This document shows, piece after piece, positions 7,675-15,927 of a stretch of 64,000 bases of DNA. Under the pieces are notes generated by a model. That model was not told the DNA's origin. It was given only the letters and a program-made list of their open reading frames with translations, and made no database searches. The DNA is from Prevotella sp. KH2C16 (GTDB taxonomy: Bacteria > Bacteroidota > Bacteroidia > Bacteroidales > Bacteroidaceae): contig NZ_FOOW01000014.1 in assembly GCF_900113305.1 (NCBI RefSeq), positions 1 through 64,000 of the forward strand, in the 5' to 3' direction. The position numbers and the translations under genes were made by a program. Numbering within the stretch: position 1 is the stretch's first letter; every line of letters begins with the position of its first letter.

Positions 7675-7722
7675 TTTCATTCTTTTATTCTTTTATTCTC
7701 TTATTCTCTTATTCTCTTATTC
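7675..7722. repeat. Octamer repeat, six copies, in the leader of the adjacent gene
   Basis: Six uninterrupted 8-mers: one TTTCATTC, two TTTTATTC and three TCTTATTC. On the minus strand these read GAATAAGA/GAATAAAA and end 1 bp before the ATG at 7671-7673, leaving no room for another ribosome-binding site. Confidence 0.85.
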
Positions 7723-7736
7723 GTCCCCCTGATTCT

Positions 7737-7861
7737 CCCTCTCCTTGGGAGAGGGTTGGGGAGAGGTCTTTCTTTGAAGAGAGGGTCGGTGAGAGGTTTT
7801 CATTCTCTTATCCGTTTCCTCTTAATTCTCCCTCCCTTTAGGGGAGGGTCGGGGAGGGGTT
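7737..7861. repeat. GC-rich hairpin repeats (GGGAGAGGGT type), three degenerate copies
   Basis: Three related blocks read AGAGGGTTGGGGAGAGG, AGAGGGTCGGTGAGAGG and GGAGGGTCGGGGAGGGG. The first and third are preceded by the matching CCCTCTCC or CCCTCCC arm (stems 7737-7744/7748-7755 and 7830-7836/7842-7848). The third runs into the end of the leftward gene and supplies its last codons and stop. Confidence 0.6.
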
Positions 7862-8188
7862 TCCATTCCATGACCGGTAGAACTCCTCCCGACTGATGCG
7901 CTCGTCTTCATGCAGCTTGTAAATGAAATCTCCGTTATGAGCCTCAGTCTCATTGATGAGTGCGAAGAACTCATCGGAAACGGGCTCGTCGGCCTCCTCC
8001 CGCTGTGCTTCGGTCAACTCGTCGTCGGGCGTGTCGAGATACCCGCATTGCTCTGAAGTTCCGTCTTGTCGCCTCCAGATGATTTTCCAGCTCTCCCGTT
8101 TGCTTTCCTCAAGTTCGATGAGCAGCGTCTCGCCCTTCACGCAGATGCGCCAATAGCTGAACCCTTTGCCTGTTTCCGATTCATTCAT
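7838..8188 (-). CDS. Small acidic cytoplasmic protein of unknown function
   Basis: 116 residues with no signal peptide or membrane segment, rich in Glu and Asp. The C-terminus GNPSPTLP is encoded by a GC-rich repeat, so the native protein may once have been shorter or longer, with the repeat inserted at its end. It starts 23 bp after the upstream membrane-protein gene. I recognise no family. Confidence 0.55.
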   Translation of the reverse strand: MNESETGKGFSYWRICVKGETLLIELEESKRESWKIIWRRQDGTSEQCGYLDTPDDELTEAQREEADEPVSDEFFALINETEAHNGDFIYKLHEDERISREEFYRSWNGNPSPTLP

Positions 8189-8211
8189 TTTCTTTTTTCC
8201 TTTGCTTTATA

Positions 8212-8625
8212 TCACTCCATCCACTTCCTGCACAGGCGGTAGCAGATGATGATGGGAATCATGGCGAGGAGCGTGGCCATGCTGAAGAGCATGATGGCGA
8301 AGACGAAGGCCGAGTCTCTGAGTATGAACAACCTCATCATGAACGCCAGCATGCTCCAGAGGAGGATGCTGCTCACGATGATTTCCACAAGAGTCCGGTT
8401 GACCCGGCCCCATCTCCGGCAGACGAACCAGGTGATGATGCCGCCCGCCAGGTAAGGCAGTCCCAGCCACACGGCGGGCGCCACGACAAGCGTCAGGACT
8501 TCCCGGAGGCCTTGCGTCGGTATGTTCAATGAGAGCAGGAAGCCATAGCCCACTATGATAAACAGGGTGGCGAGCGCCGTTACGGCCTCAAACCTCGCCA
8601 GTCGTTTCCATTCCGTCTTTGTCAT
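8212..8625 (-). CDS. Four-helix membrane protein of unknown function
   Basis: 137 residues with four hydrophobic segments at about 15-35, 43-65, 78-98 and 108-128, and a basic N-terminus (MTKTEWKRLAR). It starts 30 bp after the prolyl oligopeptidase stop, so it could be read from that transcript. No catalytic motif is seen. It may form a small-protein cluster with the three genes downstream. Confidence 0.6.
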   Translation of the reverse strand: MTKTEWKRLARFEAVTALATLFIIVGYGFLLSLNIPTQGLREVLTLVVAPAVWLGLPYLAGGIITWFVCRRWGRVNRTLVEIIVSSILLWSMLAFMMRLFILRDSAFVFAIMLFSMATLLAMIPIIICYRLCRKWME

Positions 8626-8655
8626 GTTGTTCAGAGGAGTGATGCGTTGCCGCCG

Positions 8656-10773
8656 TTAATATTTGATTCCCATGTTGTGGAAGATGAAGCTGTAGATGTC
8701 GGCCGTCTCCTCGAGCTGCTTGCTCAGGGGCTTGCCGCCGCCGTGGCCCGCCTTGGTGTCGATGCGGATGAGCGTGGGTTGGTTGCCCGCGTTGGCCTCT
8801 TGCAGGGTTGCCGCGAACTTGAAGCTGTGGGCCGGAACGACGCGGTCGTCGTGGTCGGCGGTGGTAATGAGCGTGGCGGGATAGTTCACGCCCTTGCGGA
8901 TGTTGTGCAGGGGAGAGTAGCCCTTCAGGTAAGAGAACATCTCCTTGGAGTCGTCGCTCGTGCCGTAGTCGCTCGCCCAGTTCCATCCGATGGTGAACTT
9001 ATGATAGCGCAGCATGTCCATCACGCCTACGCGGGGGATGCAGACCTTGTAGAGGTCGGGCCGCTGCGTCATGCACGCTCCCACGAGCAGTCCGCCGTTG
9101 CTGCCGCCGGCGATGGCGAGATAATCACGGCTGGTATACTTGTTGGCGATGAGGTATTCGGCCGCGGCGATGAAGTCGTCGAACACATTCTGCTTCTGCA
9201 TCTTCGTGCCTGCCTGGTGCCACTCCTCGCCATACTCGCTGCCGCCGCGTATGCTGGGCTGGGCATAGACGCCTCCACGCTCCATGAAGGCCAGCAGCGA
9301 GGAGCTGAAGCTGGGCGTCATTGAGATGTTGAAGCCTCCGTAGGAATAGAGATAGGTGGGATTCTTGCCGTTGAGGCGGAGTCCCTTCTTATGGGTGATG
9401 AACATGGGCACGCGCGTGCCGTCCTTGCTCTCGTAGAACACCTCCTTGGTCTCATAGCCGGAGAGGTCGGCCTTTATGGCGGGCTTGGCGTAGGGGGTGG
9501 AGGAACCGCTCTCGTAGTCGTAGCGGTAGACCACATTGGGCTGGGTGAACGAGGTGAAGCTGAAGAATACCTCCTCGCGGTCTTTCTGTCCATATACGCC
9601 CACGGAGCCCGGTCCGGGCAGGCTCATCTCGCGGAGGAGCTTGCCGTCGAGGCTGTATATGCGCACCCTGTCGCAGGCATCCACCATATAGGTGAGGTAG
9701 AGCTTGCCGTCGATGACGCTGGCACTCTCCAGCACATCGTCGCCCTCCGGTATCAGGGTCTTCCAGTCGCCCACGCCCGGACGGCTGAGGTCGGCCACCA
9801 TGAGCTTATACTTCGGCGCGCCGTCGTTGGTGAGGATATAGATCTTGTCGCCGATGAACTCCACGGGCGAATAGATGTTGTCCATGTTCGCCGTCATCTG
9901 CACGAACTGCGCGTCGGGCTCCTTGAGGGATCGCACATAGAGATTAGAGCCCGCTCCCGCCCCGCTCTCGAAGAGCATCTGGAGGGTCTCGTCTTCGTTG
10001 ACATAGGTGGAGAAGAACTCCATCGGCTTCGAGGGGTTCTGATAGAAGAGGCGGTCGCTGCTTTGCGGCGTGCCGAGCTTGTGGTAGTAAATCTTGTGGG
10101 TGGAGTTCTTGCCGGAGAAGGCATGACCCTCCTCGGGCCTGTCGTAGGCGCTGTAGAAGAATCCGTCCTTATACCACGAGGCTCCGGAGAACTTTGCCCA
10201 CACGATGTGGTCGTCCAGCAGGCGGCGCGTCTGCAGGTCGATGACATAGAACTCCTGCCAGTCGCTGCCGCTGCGCGAGATGGAGTAGGCGCAGTAGCGG
10301 CCGTCGTGGGAGATGGATGTGCTCTTCAGGGCCACCGTGCCGTCGGCCGAGAGCTTGTTGGGATCGAGGAACACGCGGGCATTCTTCTCGTCGCCGAGGC
10401 GGTCCATCTCGTAGAAGACGCTCTGGTTCTGCAGTCCGTCGTTCCTGGAGAAATACCATTTGCCGGTCTTCTTGCTGAATGACGGTGCCGACACCTTGCC
10501 GTAGTTGGCCAGCTCCTTGAGCCGTTTCAGGATTTTGCCGCGGAACGGAATCTTCTGCAGGTATGTCTGCGTCAGCCGGTTCTCGGCCTCTACCCACTGG
10601 GCCGTGGCCTCCGAGTTGTCGTCCTCGAGCGGGCGGAAGGGGTCGGCCACCTGCTCGCCGAAGTAAGTGTCCACGGTGTTGTCGCGCGGAGCTACGGGGT
10701 ATTGAAGCCTCTGTGCCGTCATTGCCGTAGGTGCAATCATTGCAATTGCGAGTAATAGTTGTTTTTTCATCAT
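8656..10773 (-). CDS. Prolyl oligopeptidase family serine peptidase (S9)
   Basis: About 705 residues, starting at one of two adjacent ATGs (10771-10773 or 10768-10770) in front of KKQLLLAIAMIAPTAMTA, a signal peptide. An upstream in-frame ATG is rejected because it lies beyond the promoter. The N-terminal part is the beta-propeller. The C-terminal alpha/beta-hydrolase holds the nucleophile in GGSNGG (Ser about 557), the aspartate in DHDDRV and the histidine in AGHGGG. Such enzymes cleave short peptides after proline. The signal peptide places it in the periplasm or further out. Length is normal for S9A. Confidence 0.93.
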   Translation of the reverse strand: MMKKQLLLAIAMIAPTAMTAQRLQYPVAPRDNTVDTYFGEQVADPFRPLEDDNSEATAQWVEAENRLTQTYLQKIPFRGKILKRLKELANYGKVSAPSFSKKTGKWYFSRNDGLQNQSVFYEMDRLGDEKNARVFLDPNKLSADGTVALKSTSISHDGRYCAYSISRSGSDWQEFYVIDLQTRRLLDDHIVWAKFSGASWYKDGFFYSAYDRPEEGHAFSGKNSTHKIYYHKLGTPQSSDRLFYQNPSKPMEFFSTYVNEDETLQMLFESGAGAGSNLYVRSLKEPDAQFVQMTANMDNIYSPVEFIGDKIYILTNDGAPKYKLMVADLSRPGVGDWKTLIPEGDDVLESASVIDGKLYLTYMVDACDRVRIYSLDGKLLREMSLPGPGSVGVYGQKDREEVFFSFTSFTQPNVVYRYDYESGSSTPYAKPAIKADLSGYETKEVFYESKDGTRVPMFITHKKGLRLNGKNPTYLYSYGGFNISMTPSFSSSLLAFMERGGVYAQPSIRGGSEYGEEWHQAGTKMQKQNVFDDFIAAAEYLIANKYTSRDYLAIAGGSNGGLLVGACMTQRPDLYKVCIPRVGVMDMLRYHKFTIGWNWASDYGTSDDSKEMFSYLKGYSPLHNIRKGVNYPATLITTADHDDRVVPAHSFKFAATLQEANAGNQPTLIRIDTKAGHGGGKPLSKQLEETADIYSFIFHNMGIKY

Positions 10774-10777
10774 GTGG

Positions 10778-10808
10778 CAAATATATATATTTTCCGCCGT
10801 TCCGCCAA
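10778..10808 (-). promoter_or_regulatory. Promoter abutting the S9 peptidase start codon
   Basis: TATATTTG (10778-10785) and TTG (10806-10808), 20 bp apart, on the minus strand. The -7 box ends only 4 bp before the first ATG, so the transcript would have little or no leader. Confidence 0.65.
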
Positions 10809-11030
10809 ATGTTAGCGGCGATTTTTGCCCTCCTCCCCGCACCTTGGGAGCGAAGATACGCCAAGGTTGGGCGAAGGGAACGCATTGCGGACGATGGCGT
10901 AACCCCCTATGGGGTTGGACATTTCTAAATACCGTTTAAGAGTGTACTGTACCCTGTAAATGGCATAATCCCCCAGGGGGGTGTGCATAGCAGCCGGTAT
11001 CCTTTTCTCTATGGTTTGCGGGTGAGCTAA

Positions 11031-11118
11031 GTAAAAGGCCGCTAAAAGCTCGCCTTTTAGCCGTTAAAAGGAGAGTAAAAGGCCGCTGAAAGGAGAGTAA
11101 AAGGCCGCTAAAAGGAAT
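11031..11118. repeat. Family A 11-bp array, copy 2 (8 units)
   Basis: Eight contiguous 11-mers. GTAAAAGGCCG occurs three times, alternating with CTAAAAG-type units. One unit (CCTTTTAGCCG) is inverted in the same register. It lies between the fumarase terminator and the peptidase promoter. The flanking spacer from 10809 to 11030 contains short palindromes around CCCCCTATGGGG and CCCCCAGGGGG and no gene. Confidence 0.92.
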
Positions 11119-11170
11119 GCGGGGGAGCGGAGGCTGACATTCGGGCTGTTTCCTCCATGGCAGGGGGAGA

Positions 11171-11208
11171 CAAAGAAAGGCACCGGCGGAGATAGTCTCG
11201 CCGATGCC
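11171..11208 (-). terminator. Intrinsic terminator of the fumarase gene
   Basis: On the minus strand, GGCATCGGCGAGA pairs with TCTCCGCCGGTGCC (one G-U, one bulge), followed by TTTCTTTG. It lies 26 bp past the stop. Confidence 0.75.
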
Positions 11209-11234
11209 TGTGAGTTGATGAGAGGTTTGCCCGT

Positions 11235-12893
11235 TTACTTCCGGCAGGTCTGACAGGGTGCCCACGGCTTGAGCTGCTTGAAGAAGTCGTTGCCCTTGTC
11301 GTCTACGAGGATGAAGGCCGGGAAGTCTTCCACGGTGATCTTCCAGATGGCTTCCATACCCAGTTCGGGGTATTCCACGCACTCGATCGACTTGATGGAG
11401 CCCTGCGAGAGCACGGCTGCCACGCCGCCGATGGTGCCCAGATAGAAGCCGCCGTGCTTCCGGCAGGCATCGGTAACCACCTGCGTGCGGTTGCCCTTGG
11501 CTATCATCACGAGGCTGGCTCCGTGGTCCTGGAACTCGTCTACATAGGGGTCCATGCGGTTGGCCGTGGTCGGTCCCATGCTTCCGCAGGGATAGCCCTC
11601 CGGCGTCTTGGCCGGTCCGGCGTAGAGGATGGGGTGATCCTTGAAGTAGGCCGGCATCTCCTCGCCTGCATCCAGTCGTGCCTTGAGCTTGGCGTGGGCG
11701 ATGTCGCGCGCCACGATGATGGTGCCCTTGAGGTTGACGCGGGTGGAGACGGGATACTTGGTGAGTTCGGCGCGCACGGCGTCGATGCCCTTGTCGAGGT
11801 CGATCACGATGCCCTTGCCGCCTTCGCCCGGCCGGCGATACTCCTCGGGAATGAGTTCCGTGGGGTTCTCGTCCATCCGCTCGAGCCAGATGCCGTCCTT
11901 GTTGATCTTGGCCTTGATGTTGCGGTCGGCCGAGCAGCTCACTCCCATGCCGATGGGGCACGATGCCCCGTGGCGCGGCAGGCGGATGACGCGGATGTCG
12001 TGGGCGAGGTATTTGCCGCCGAACTGTGCGCCGAGGCCTATCTTGTGGGCCTCGTCGAGGAGCTTCGCCTCGAGGTCGGTGTCGCGGAAGGCACGCCCCG
12101 TCTCGTCGCCCGTGGTGGGCAGGCTGTCGTAATACTTGATGCTGCCGAGCTTCACGGTGAGCAGGTTCTTCTCTGCCGAGGTGCCTCCGACGACGAAGCA
12201 GATGTGGTAAGGCGGGCAGGCCGCCGTGCCGAGGCTCTTCATCTTCTCCACGAGGAACGGGAGCAGGGTGCCCTCGTTCTGGATGGTGGCCTTCGTCATG
12301 GGATAGAAGTAGGTCTTGTTGGCTGAGCCGCCGCCCTTGGCCACCATCACGAAGCGGTATTCATCGCCCTCCACGGCCTCGATGTCGATCTGTGCGGGCA
12401 GGTTGCAGCGGGTGTTCACCTCGTCGTACATGTTGAGCGGGGCGTTCTGCGAATAGCGCAGGTTGTCCTGCGTGAAGGTGTCGAAGACGCCGCGGCTCAG
12501 CGCTTCCTCGTCCTCGAAGTCGGTCCACACGCGCTGTCCCTTCTCGCCGTGGATGATGGCGGTGCCGGTGTCCTGGCAGAAAGGCAGGATGCCCTTGGCT
12601 GCCGTCTCGGCGTTGCGCAGGAACTGCAGGGCCACATACTTGTCGTTCTCTGAAGCCTCGGGGTCGTTCAGGATGCTGGCTACTTGCTCGTTGTGCTCTC
12701 GGCGCAGCATGAACTCCACATCGTGGAAGGCCTGGCGTGCGAGCAGCGTGAGGGCTTCGGGAGAGACCTTGAGGATGGTCTTGCCCTCAAACTCGGCCGT
12801 GCTCACGCCCTCCTTGGACAAGAGCCGGTACTCGGTGGTGTCGGCGCCCAGCTGGAACATCGGGGCGTACTTGAAATCAGGTGTCTTACTCAT
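11235..12893 (-). CDS. fum: Class I fumarate hydratase (iron-sulfur)
   Basis: About 552 residues from [11 protein letters not shown]; an ATG five codons earlier is also possible. It interconverts fumarate and malate, which in this group serves the reductive branch to succinate. The N-terminal alpha domain and C-terminal beta domain are fused in one chain as in FumA/FumB. Visible: LPFCQDTGT with a cluster cysteine, [14 protein letters not shown], and the beta-domain block [15 protein letters not shown]. It ends in PCQTCRK. The gene appears to be alone, with its own terminator. Confidence 0.95.
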   Translation of the reverse strand: MSKTPDFKYAPMFQLGADTTEYRLLSKEGVSTAEFEGKTILKVSPEALTLLARQAFHDVEFMLRREHNEQVASILNDPEASENDKYVALQFLRNAETAAKGILPFCQDTGTAIIHGEKGQRVWTDFEDEEALSRGVFDTFTQDNLRYSQNAPLNMYDEVNTRCNLPAQIDIEAVEGDEYRFVMVAKGGGSANKTYFYPMTKATIQNEGTLLPFLVEKMKSLGTAACPPYHICFVVGGTSAEKNLLTVKLGSIKYYDSLPTTGDETGRAFRDTDLEAKLLDEAHKIGLGAQFGGKYLAHDIRVIRLPRHGASCPIGMGVSCSADRNIKAKINKDGIWLERMDENPTELIPEEYRRPGEGGKGIVIDLDKGIDAVRAELTKYPVSTRVNLKGTIIVARDIAHAKLKARLDAGEEMPAYFKDHPILYAGPAKTPEGYPCGSMGPTTANRMDPYVDEFQDHGASLVMIAKGNRTQVVTDACRKHGGFYLGTIGGVAAVLSQGSIKSIECVEYPELGMEAIWKITVEDFPAFILVDDKGNDFFKQLKPWAPCQTCRK

Positions 12894-12990
12894 ATTCTTC
12901 CTCACCATTACCCTCCTGCGGGAGAGGGAACGCCGTGTGAGGTGTCGCGTTAAAGTTTATAATGTTGTTGTATCTGTAGTCTGCCGTTTA

Positions 12991-15897
12991 TCAATAGCCG
13001 AATATCTCCTCGGTGGTGAGGCGGCGCACAGGGCCTATCTTCTCAAGAGCCTTCATGTCGAGGTTTTTCTCGTCGCCGAGGATAATATATTTATAGGTCT
13101 TGCCCTGGATGTTTTCTCGGGCGAAGTCCATCAGGTCTTTCAGGGTGAGCTTCGGCAGCATCTCGTATTCCTTCTTGTAAGGGTCATAGTCGATGCCGAG
13201 GCGCAGGGCGTACATATAGGCGTTGAGGATGCCGAACTTGGTGGTGCGAGCCGAGGCCAGGTTCTTCAGCAGGCTCTGCTTGGCGAGGCTGAAGCCAGCC
13301 TCTCGCTCGGGCGTGTTGTTCAGCAGTTCGTTGAACTCCTTGATGCAGTCCATCATCTTGTCGTTCTGCGTGATGATGTTGGTATAGAAGAATTCCTTGT
13401 CCTGTTTGCGACTTGGTAGGCTGTAGCGGGCGGAGGCACTGTAGGCCAGTCCGCGCGCCTCGCGCAGCTCCTGGAAGACGATGGCATTCATGCCGCCGCC
13501 GAAATATTCGTTGAAGAGGTCGATGATGGCTCTGCGCTCGGGCGTGTACTCCCTGTTCTCGTTGTGCAGCTGCGTCATGTAGATGTTTTTGGCATCATAG
13601 GGGGCTATCCACACCTCGTTGCGGGGCGTGGTCTGCGCGACATAGGGGCGTGCGGCATCGGCTTTTAGGAATGTCTTGAGCGTGGGGTGCTCTTTGCTGA
13701 TGAGCGTGCTCAGGGTTTTCAGGGTCGACGGTCCGTAGTAGAGCACGGTCTGGTCGTGGTTGCTCAGGTCCTCCATGAGGTCGGTCAGCTCCTCGGGAGA
13801 GCCTTCCCGGAGTTTCTGCTCGCTCGGAATGTTGCGGGTGGAGTTGTACTCACCGTGGATTCCATATTCCATGAGTGCCTGGAAATTGCTTCTCTGATTG
13901 GTTTTGTTGTCGGCGCGGCCTTTGAGCACGAGGTCCACATACTGGGTATAGGCCTGCTTGTCGGGCTTGGCGTTCTGCATCAGGTGCTCCAGCAGGCGCA
14001 GTGCCTCGGGCAGGTTCTCGTTAAGTCCGGAGAGCGAGACGATGAACTGGTCGGCCCGCTGGTCGAAGCTGTAGTCGCAGGCCAGGCGGTAGAACTTCTG
14101 CTTGATCTGCTCGCTGGTGAACTTGTCGGTGCCCAGATATTCGAGATAGCTGGCGGCGTAGCCCACGAGGGGATTGGTCTCCGTGCCCAGCGGATAGCGG
14201 AACTGCAGGGTAAAGAGGTCGTCGGTCGTATTCTGCCTGTAGACCACGGGAAGTCCTTTCTCGGTCGTAGCCGTTGTCAGGTCCTTGTCGAAGTCGAGGA
14301 ACTGGGGCTGGATGGGCGCCGGCTTGCTGGCCTGTATTTCCAGCAGGAACGCCGAGTGCTTGTCGTTGTTGGTGGGAATCGGGGTGATGGCGGGCTTGTC
14401 CACCTTTTTGAGGGTGGTGTCGTTGCCCTGCCGCTTGTAGACGCAGACGAAGTTGTCGTTCAGGTATTTGTCGGCAAAGGCCACCAGCTCGGCCTTGGTC
14501 ATCTTCGAGAATCGGTCGAGCCTGCCCACATGCTGCTCCCAGTCTTCTCCGTTGATGAAGGCGTCGACGAACTGACTGGCGCGCGTCCGGTTGTTGTCGA
14601 GTCCCTTGTAGAAGTCGCGCTTGTAGTTGTTGATGACCGACGGAAGCAGTTCGTCGGAGAATTCTCCACGCTTCAGCTTGCCTACTTCCTCGAGCAGGAG
14701 GGCTCGGACCTCTTCCAGGGTCTGCCCCTGTTTAGGTGCACCGCCCACGAGGAAGATGGAATAGTCGCACATAGCCTCGGAGCCGGCAAACGCCTCCTGC
14801 ACCTTCATCTTCTGGCTGAGGTCGAGATCCATCAGTCCGGCACGGCCGTTGTTGAGCAACGATCCGAGAATATCGAGCGTATCGCTGGTGAGTTCCTTGC
14901 CTGCGGGGAATCGCCAGGCCATGTACAAGCTCTCCGCCTCCTGTCCTACGACGCTGGTATCCTGGGGAGCCGTGATGGGTGCGAGCGGTGCATACTCGGG
15001 ACGGGAGAGCGTCTCGCTCTTCTTCCATGAGCCGAAGTATCGGTCGATGGTGGCGATTACCTCGTCAGGATTCAGGTCGCCGGCCATGCAGATGGCCACA
15101 TTGTTGGGCACATAGTAGCGGCGGAAGTAGTTCTTGATGTTGGTGATGGAGGGGTTTTTCAGGTGCTCGCCCCGTCCGATGGTGCTCTGCGTGCCGTAGG
15201 GGTGGGTGGGAAAGAGCTTGGCCGTGAGCGCCTGAAACATCTTGCGGCTGTCTTGTGCCAGCCCGATGTTATACTCCTCGTAGACGGCTTCAAGCTCGGT
15301 GTGGAACCCGCGGATGACCATGTTCTGGAAGCGGTCGGCCTCCACCTTCGCCCAGTTGTCCACCTCGTTGGCCGGGATGTTCTCCACATAGCAGGTAACA
15401 TCGTTGCTGGTGTAGGCGTTAGAGCCCTCGGAGCCGATGCCCGACATGAGCTTGTCGTATTCGTTGGGGATGTTATATCGTGCGGCGAGCCCGCTCACGG
15501 AGTCGATTTCGTGGTATGCCTGCTTGCGGGCCTGCGGGTCGGTGAGCTTGCGGTAGGCCTCATAGCGCTGCTCGATCTCATTCAGGAACGGCAGCTCTGC
15601 CTGATAGTCGGAGGTGCCGAAGTGGTTGGTACCCTTGAACATGAGGTGCTCCAGATAGTGAGCCAGCCCCGTGGTCTCGGCCGGGTCGTTGCGGGAACCC
15701 GTGCGCACGGCGATATAGGTCTGGATGCGCGGTTTCTCCTTGTTCACGGAGAGATAGACCTTGAGCCCGTTGTCAAGGGTGTAGATGCGGGTCTGCATCG
15801 GGTCGCCCTTCACGGTGGTGTACTTGTAGTCCTTTGCCTGCGTGGCAGTCAGTCCGAATGCCAGCAGCAAGGAAGCCAGGAAAAATCTTGATTTCAT
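12991..15897 (-). CDS. M16 zinc peptidase, fused double-domain form
   Basis: 968 residues with a signal peptide (LLLAFGLTATQA). The inverted zinc motif HxxEH is HYLEH near residue 83, with the third ligand likely in the AVYEEYNI region about 75 residues later. A second, inactive M16-like half follows, as in pitrilysin-type enzymes. The family degrades peptides in the periplasm. The C-terminus ends TTEEIFGY. It stands alone, with 30 bp to the DUF4954 gene upstream, and may be read from that operon. Confidence 0.92.
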   Translation of the reverse strand: MKSRFFLASLLLAFGLTATQAKDYKYTTVKGDPMQTRIYTLDNGLKVYLSVNKEKPRIQTYIAVRTGSRNDPAETTGLAHYLEHLMFKGTNHFGTSDYQAELPFLNEIEQRYEAYRKLTDPQARKQAYHEIDSVSGLAARYNIPNEYDKLMSGIGSEGSNAYTSNDVTCYVENIPANEVDNWAKVEADRFQNMVIRGFHTELEAVYEEYNIGLAQDSRKMFQALTAKLFPTHPYGTQSTIGRGEHLKNPSITNIKNYFRRYYVPNNVAICMAGDLNPDEVIATIDRYFGSWKKSETLSRPEYAPLAPITAPQDTSVVGQEAESLYMAWRFPAGKELTSDTLDILGSLLNNGRAGLMDLDLSQKMKVQEAFAGSEAMCDYSIFLVGGAPKQGQTLEEVRALLLEEVGKLKRGEFSDELLPSVINNYKRDFYKGLDNNRTRASQFVDAFINGEDWEQHVGRLDRFSKMTKAELVAFADKYLNDNFVCVYKRQGNDTTLKKVDKPAITPIPTNNDKHSAFLLEIQASKPAPIQPQFLDFDKDLTTATTEKGLPVVYRQNTTDDLFTLQFRYPLGTETNPLVGYAASYLEYLGTDKFTSEQIKQKFYRLACDYSFDQRADQFIVSLSGLNENLPEALRLLEHLMQNAKPDKQAYTQYVDLVLKGRADNKTNQRSNFQALMEYGIHGEYNSTRNIPSEQKLREGSPEELTDLMEDLSNHDQTVLYYGPSTLKTLSTLISKEHPTLKTFLKADAARPYVAQTTPRNEVWIAPYDAKNIYMTQLHNENREYTPERRAIIDLFNEYFGGGMNAIVFQELREARGLAYSASARYSLPSRKQDKEFFYTNIITQNDKMMDCIKEFNELLNNTPEREAGFSLAKQSLLKNLASARTTKFGILNAYMYALRLGIDYDPYKKEYEMLPKLTLKDLMDFARENIQGKTYKYIILGDEKNLDMKALEKIGPVRRLTTEEIFGY

Positions 15898-15927
15898 AGT
15901 CTTTCTTATTTCTATAGGTTTATGTGT

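Noticed and set aside
10774-10842. An earlier in-frame ATG for the S9 peptidase giving 23 more residues
   Set aside because: The extension lies over the promoter and would hide the signal peptide.
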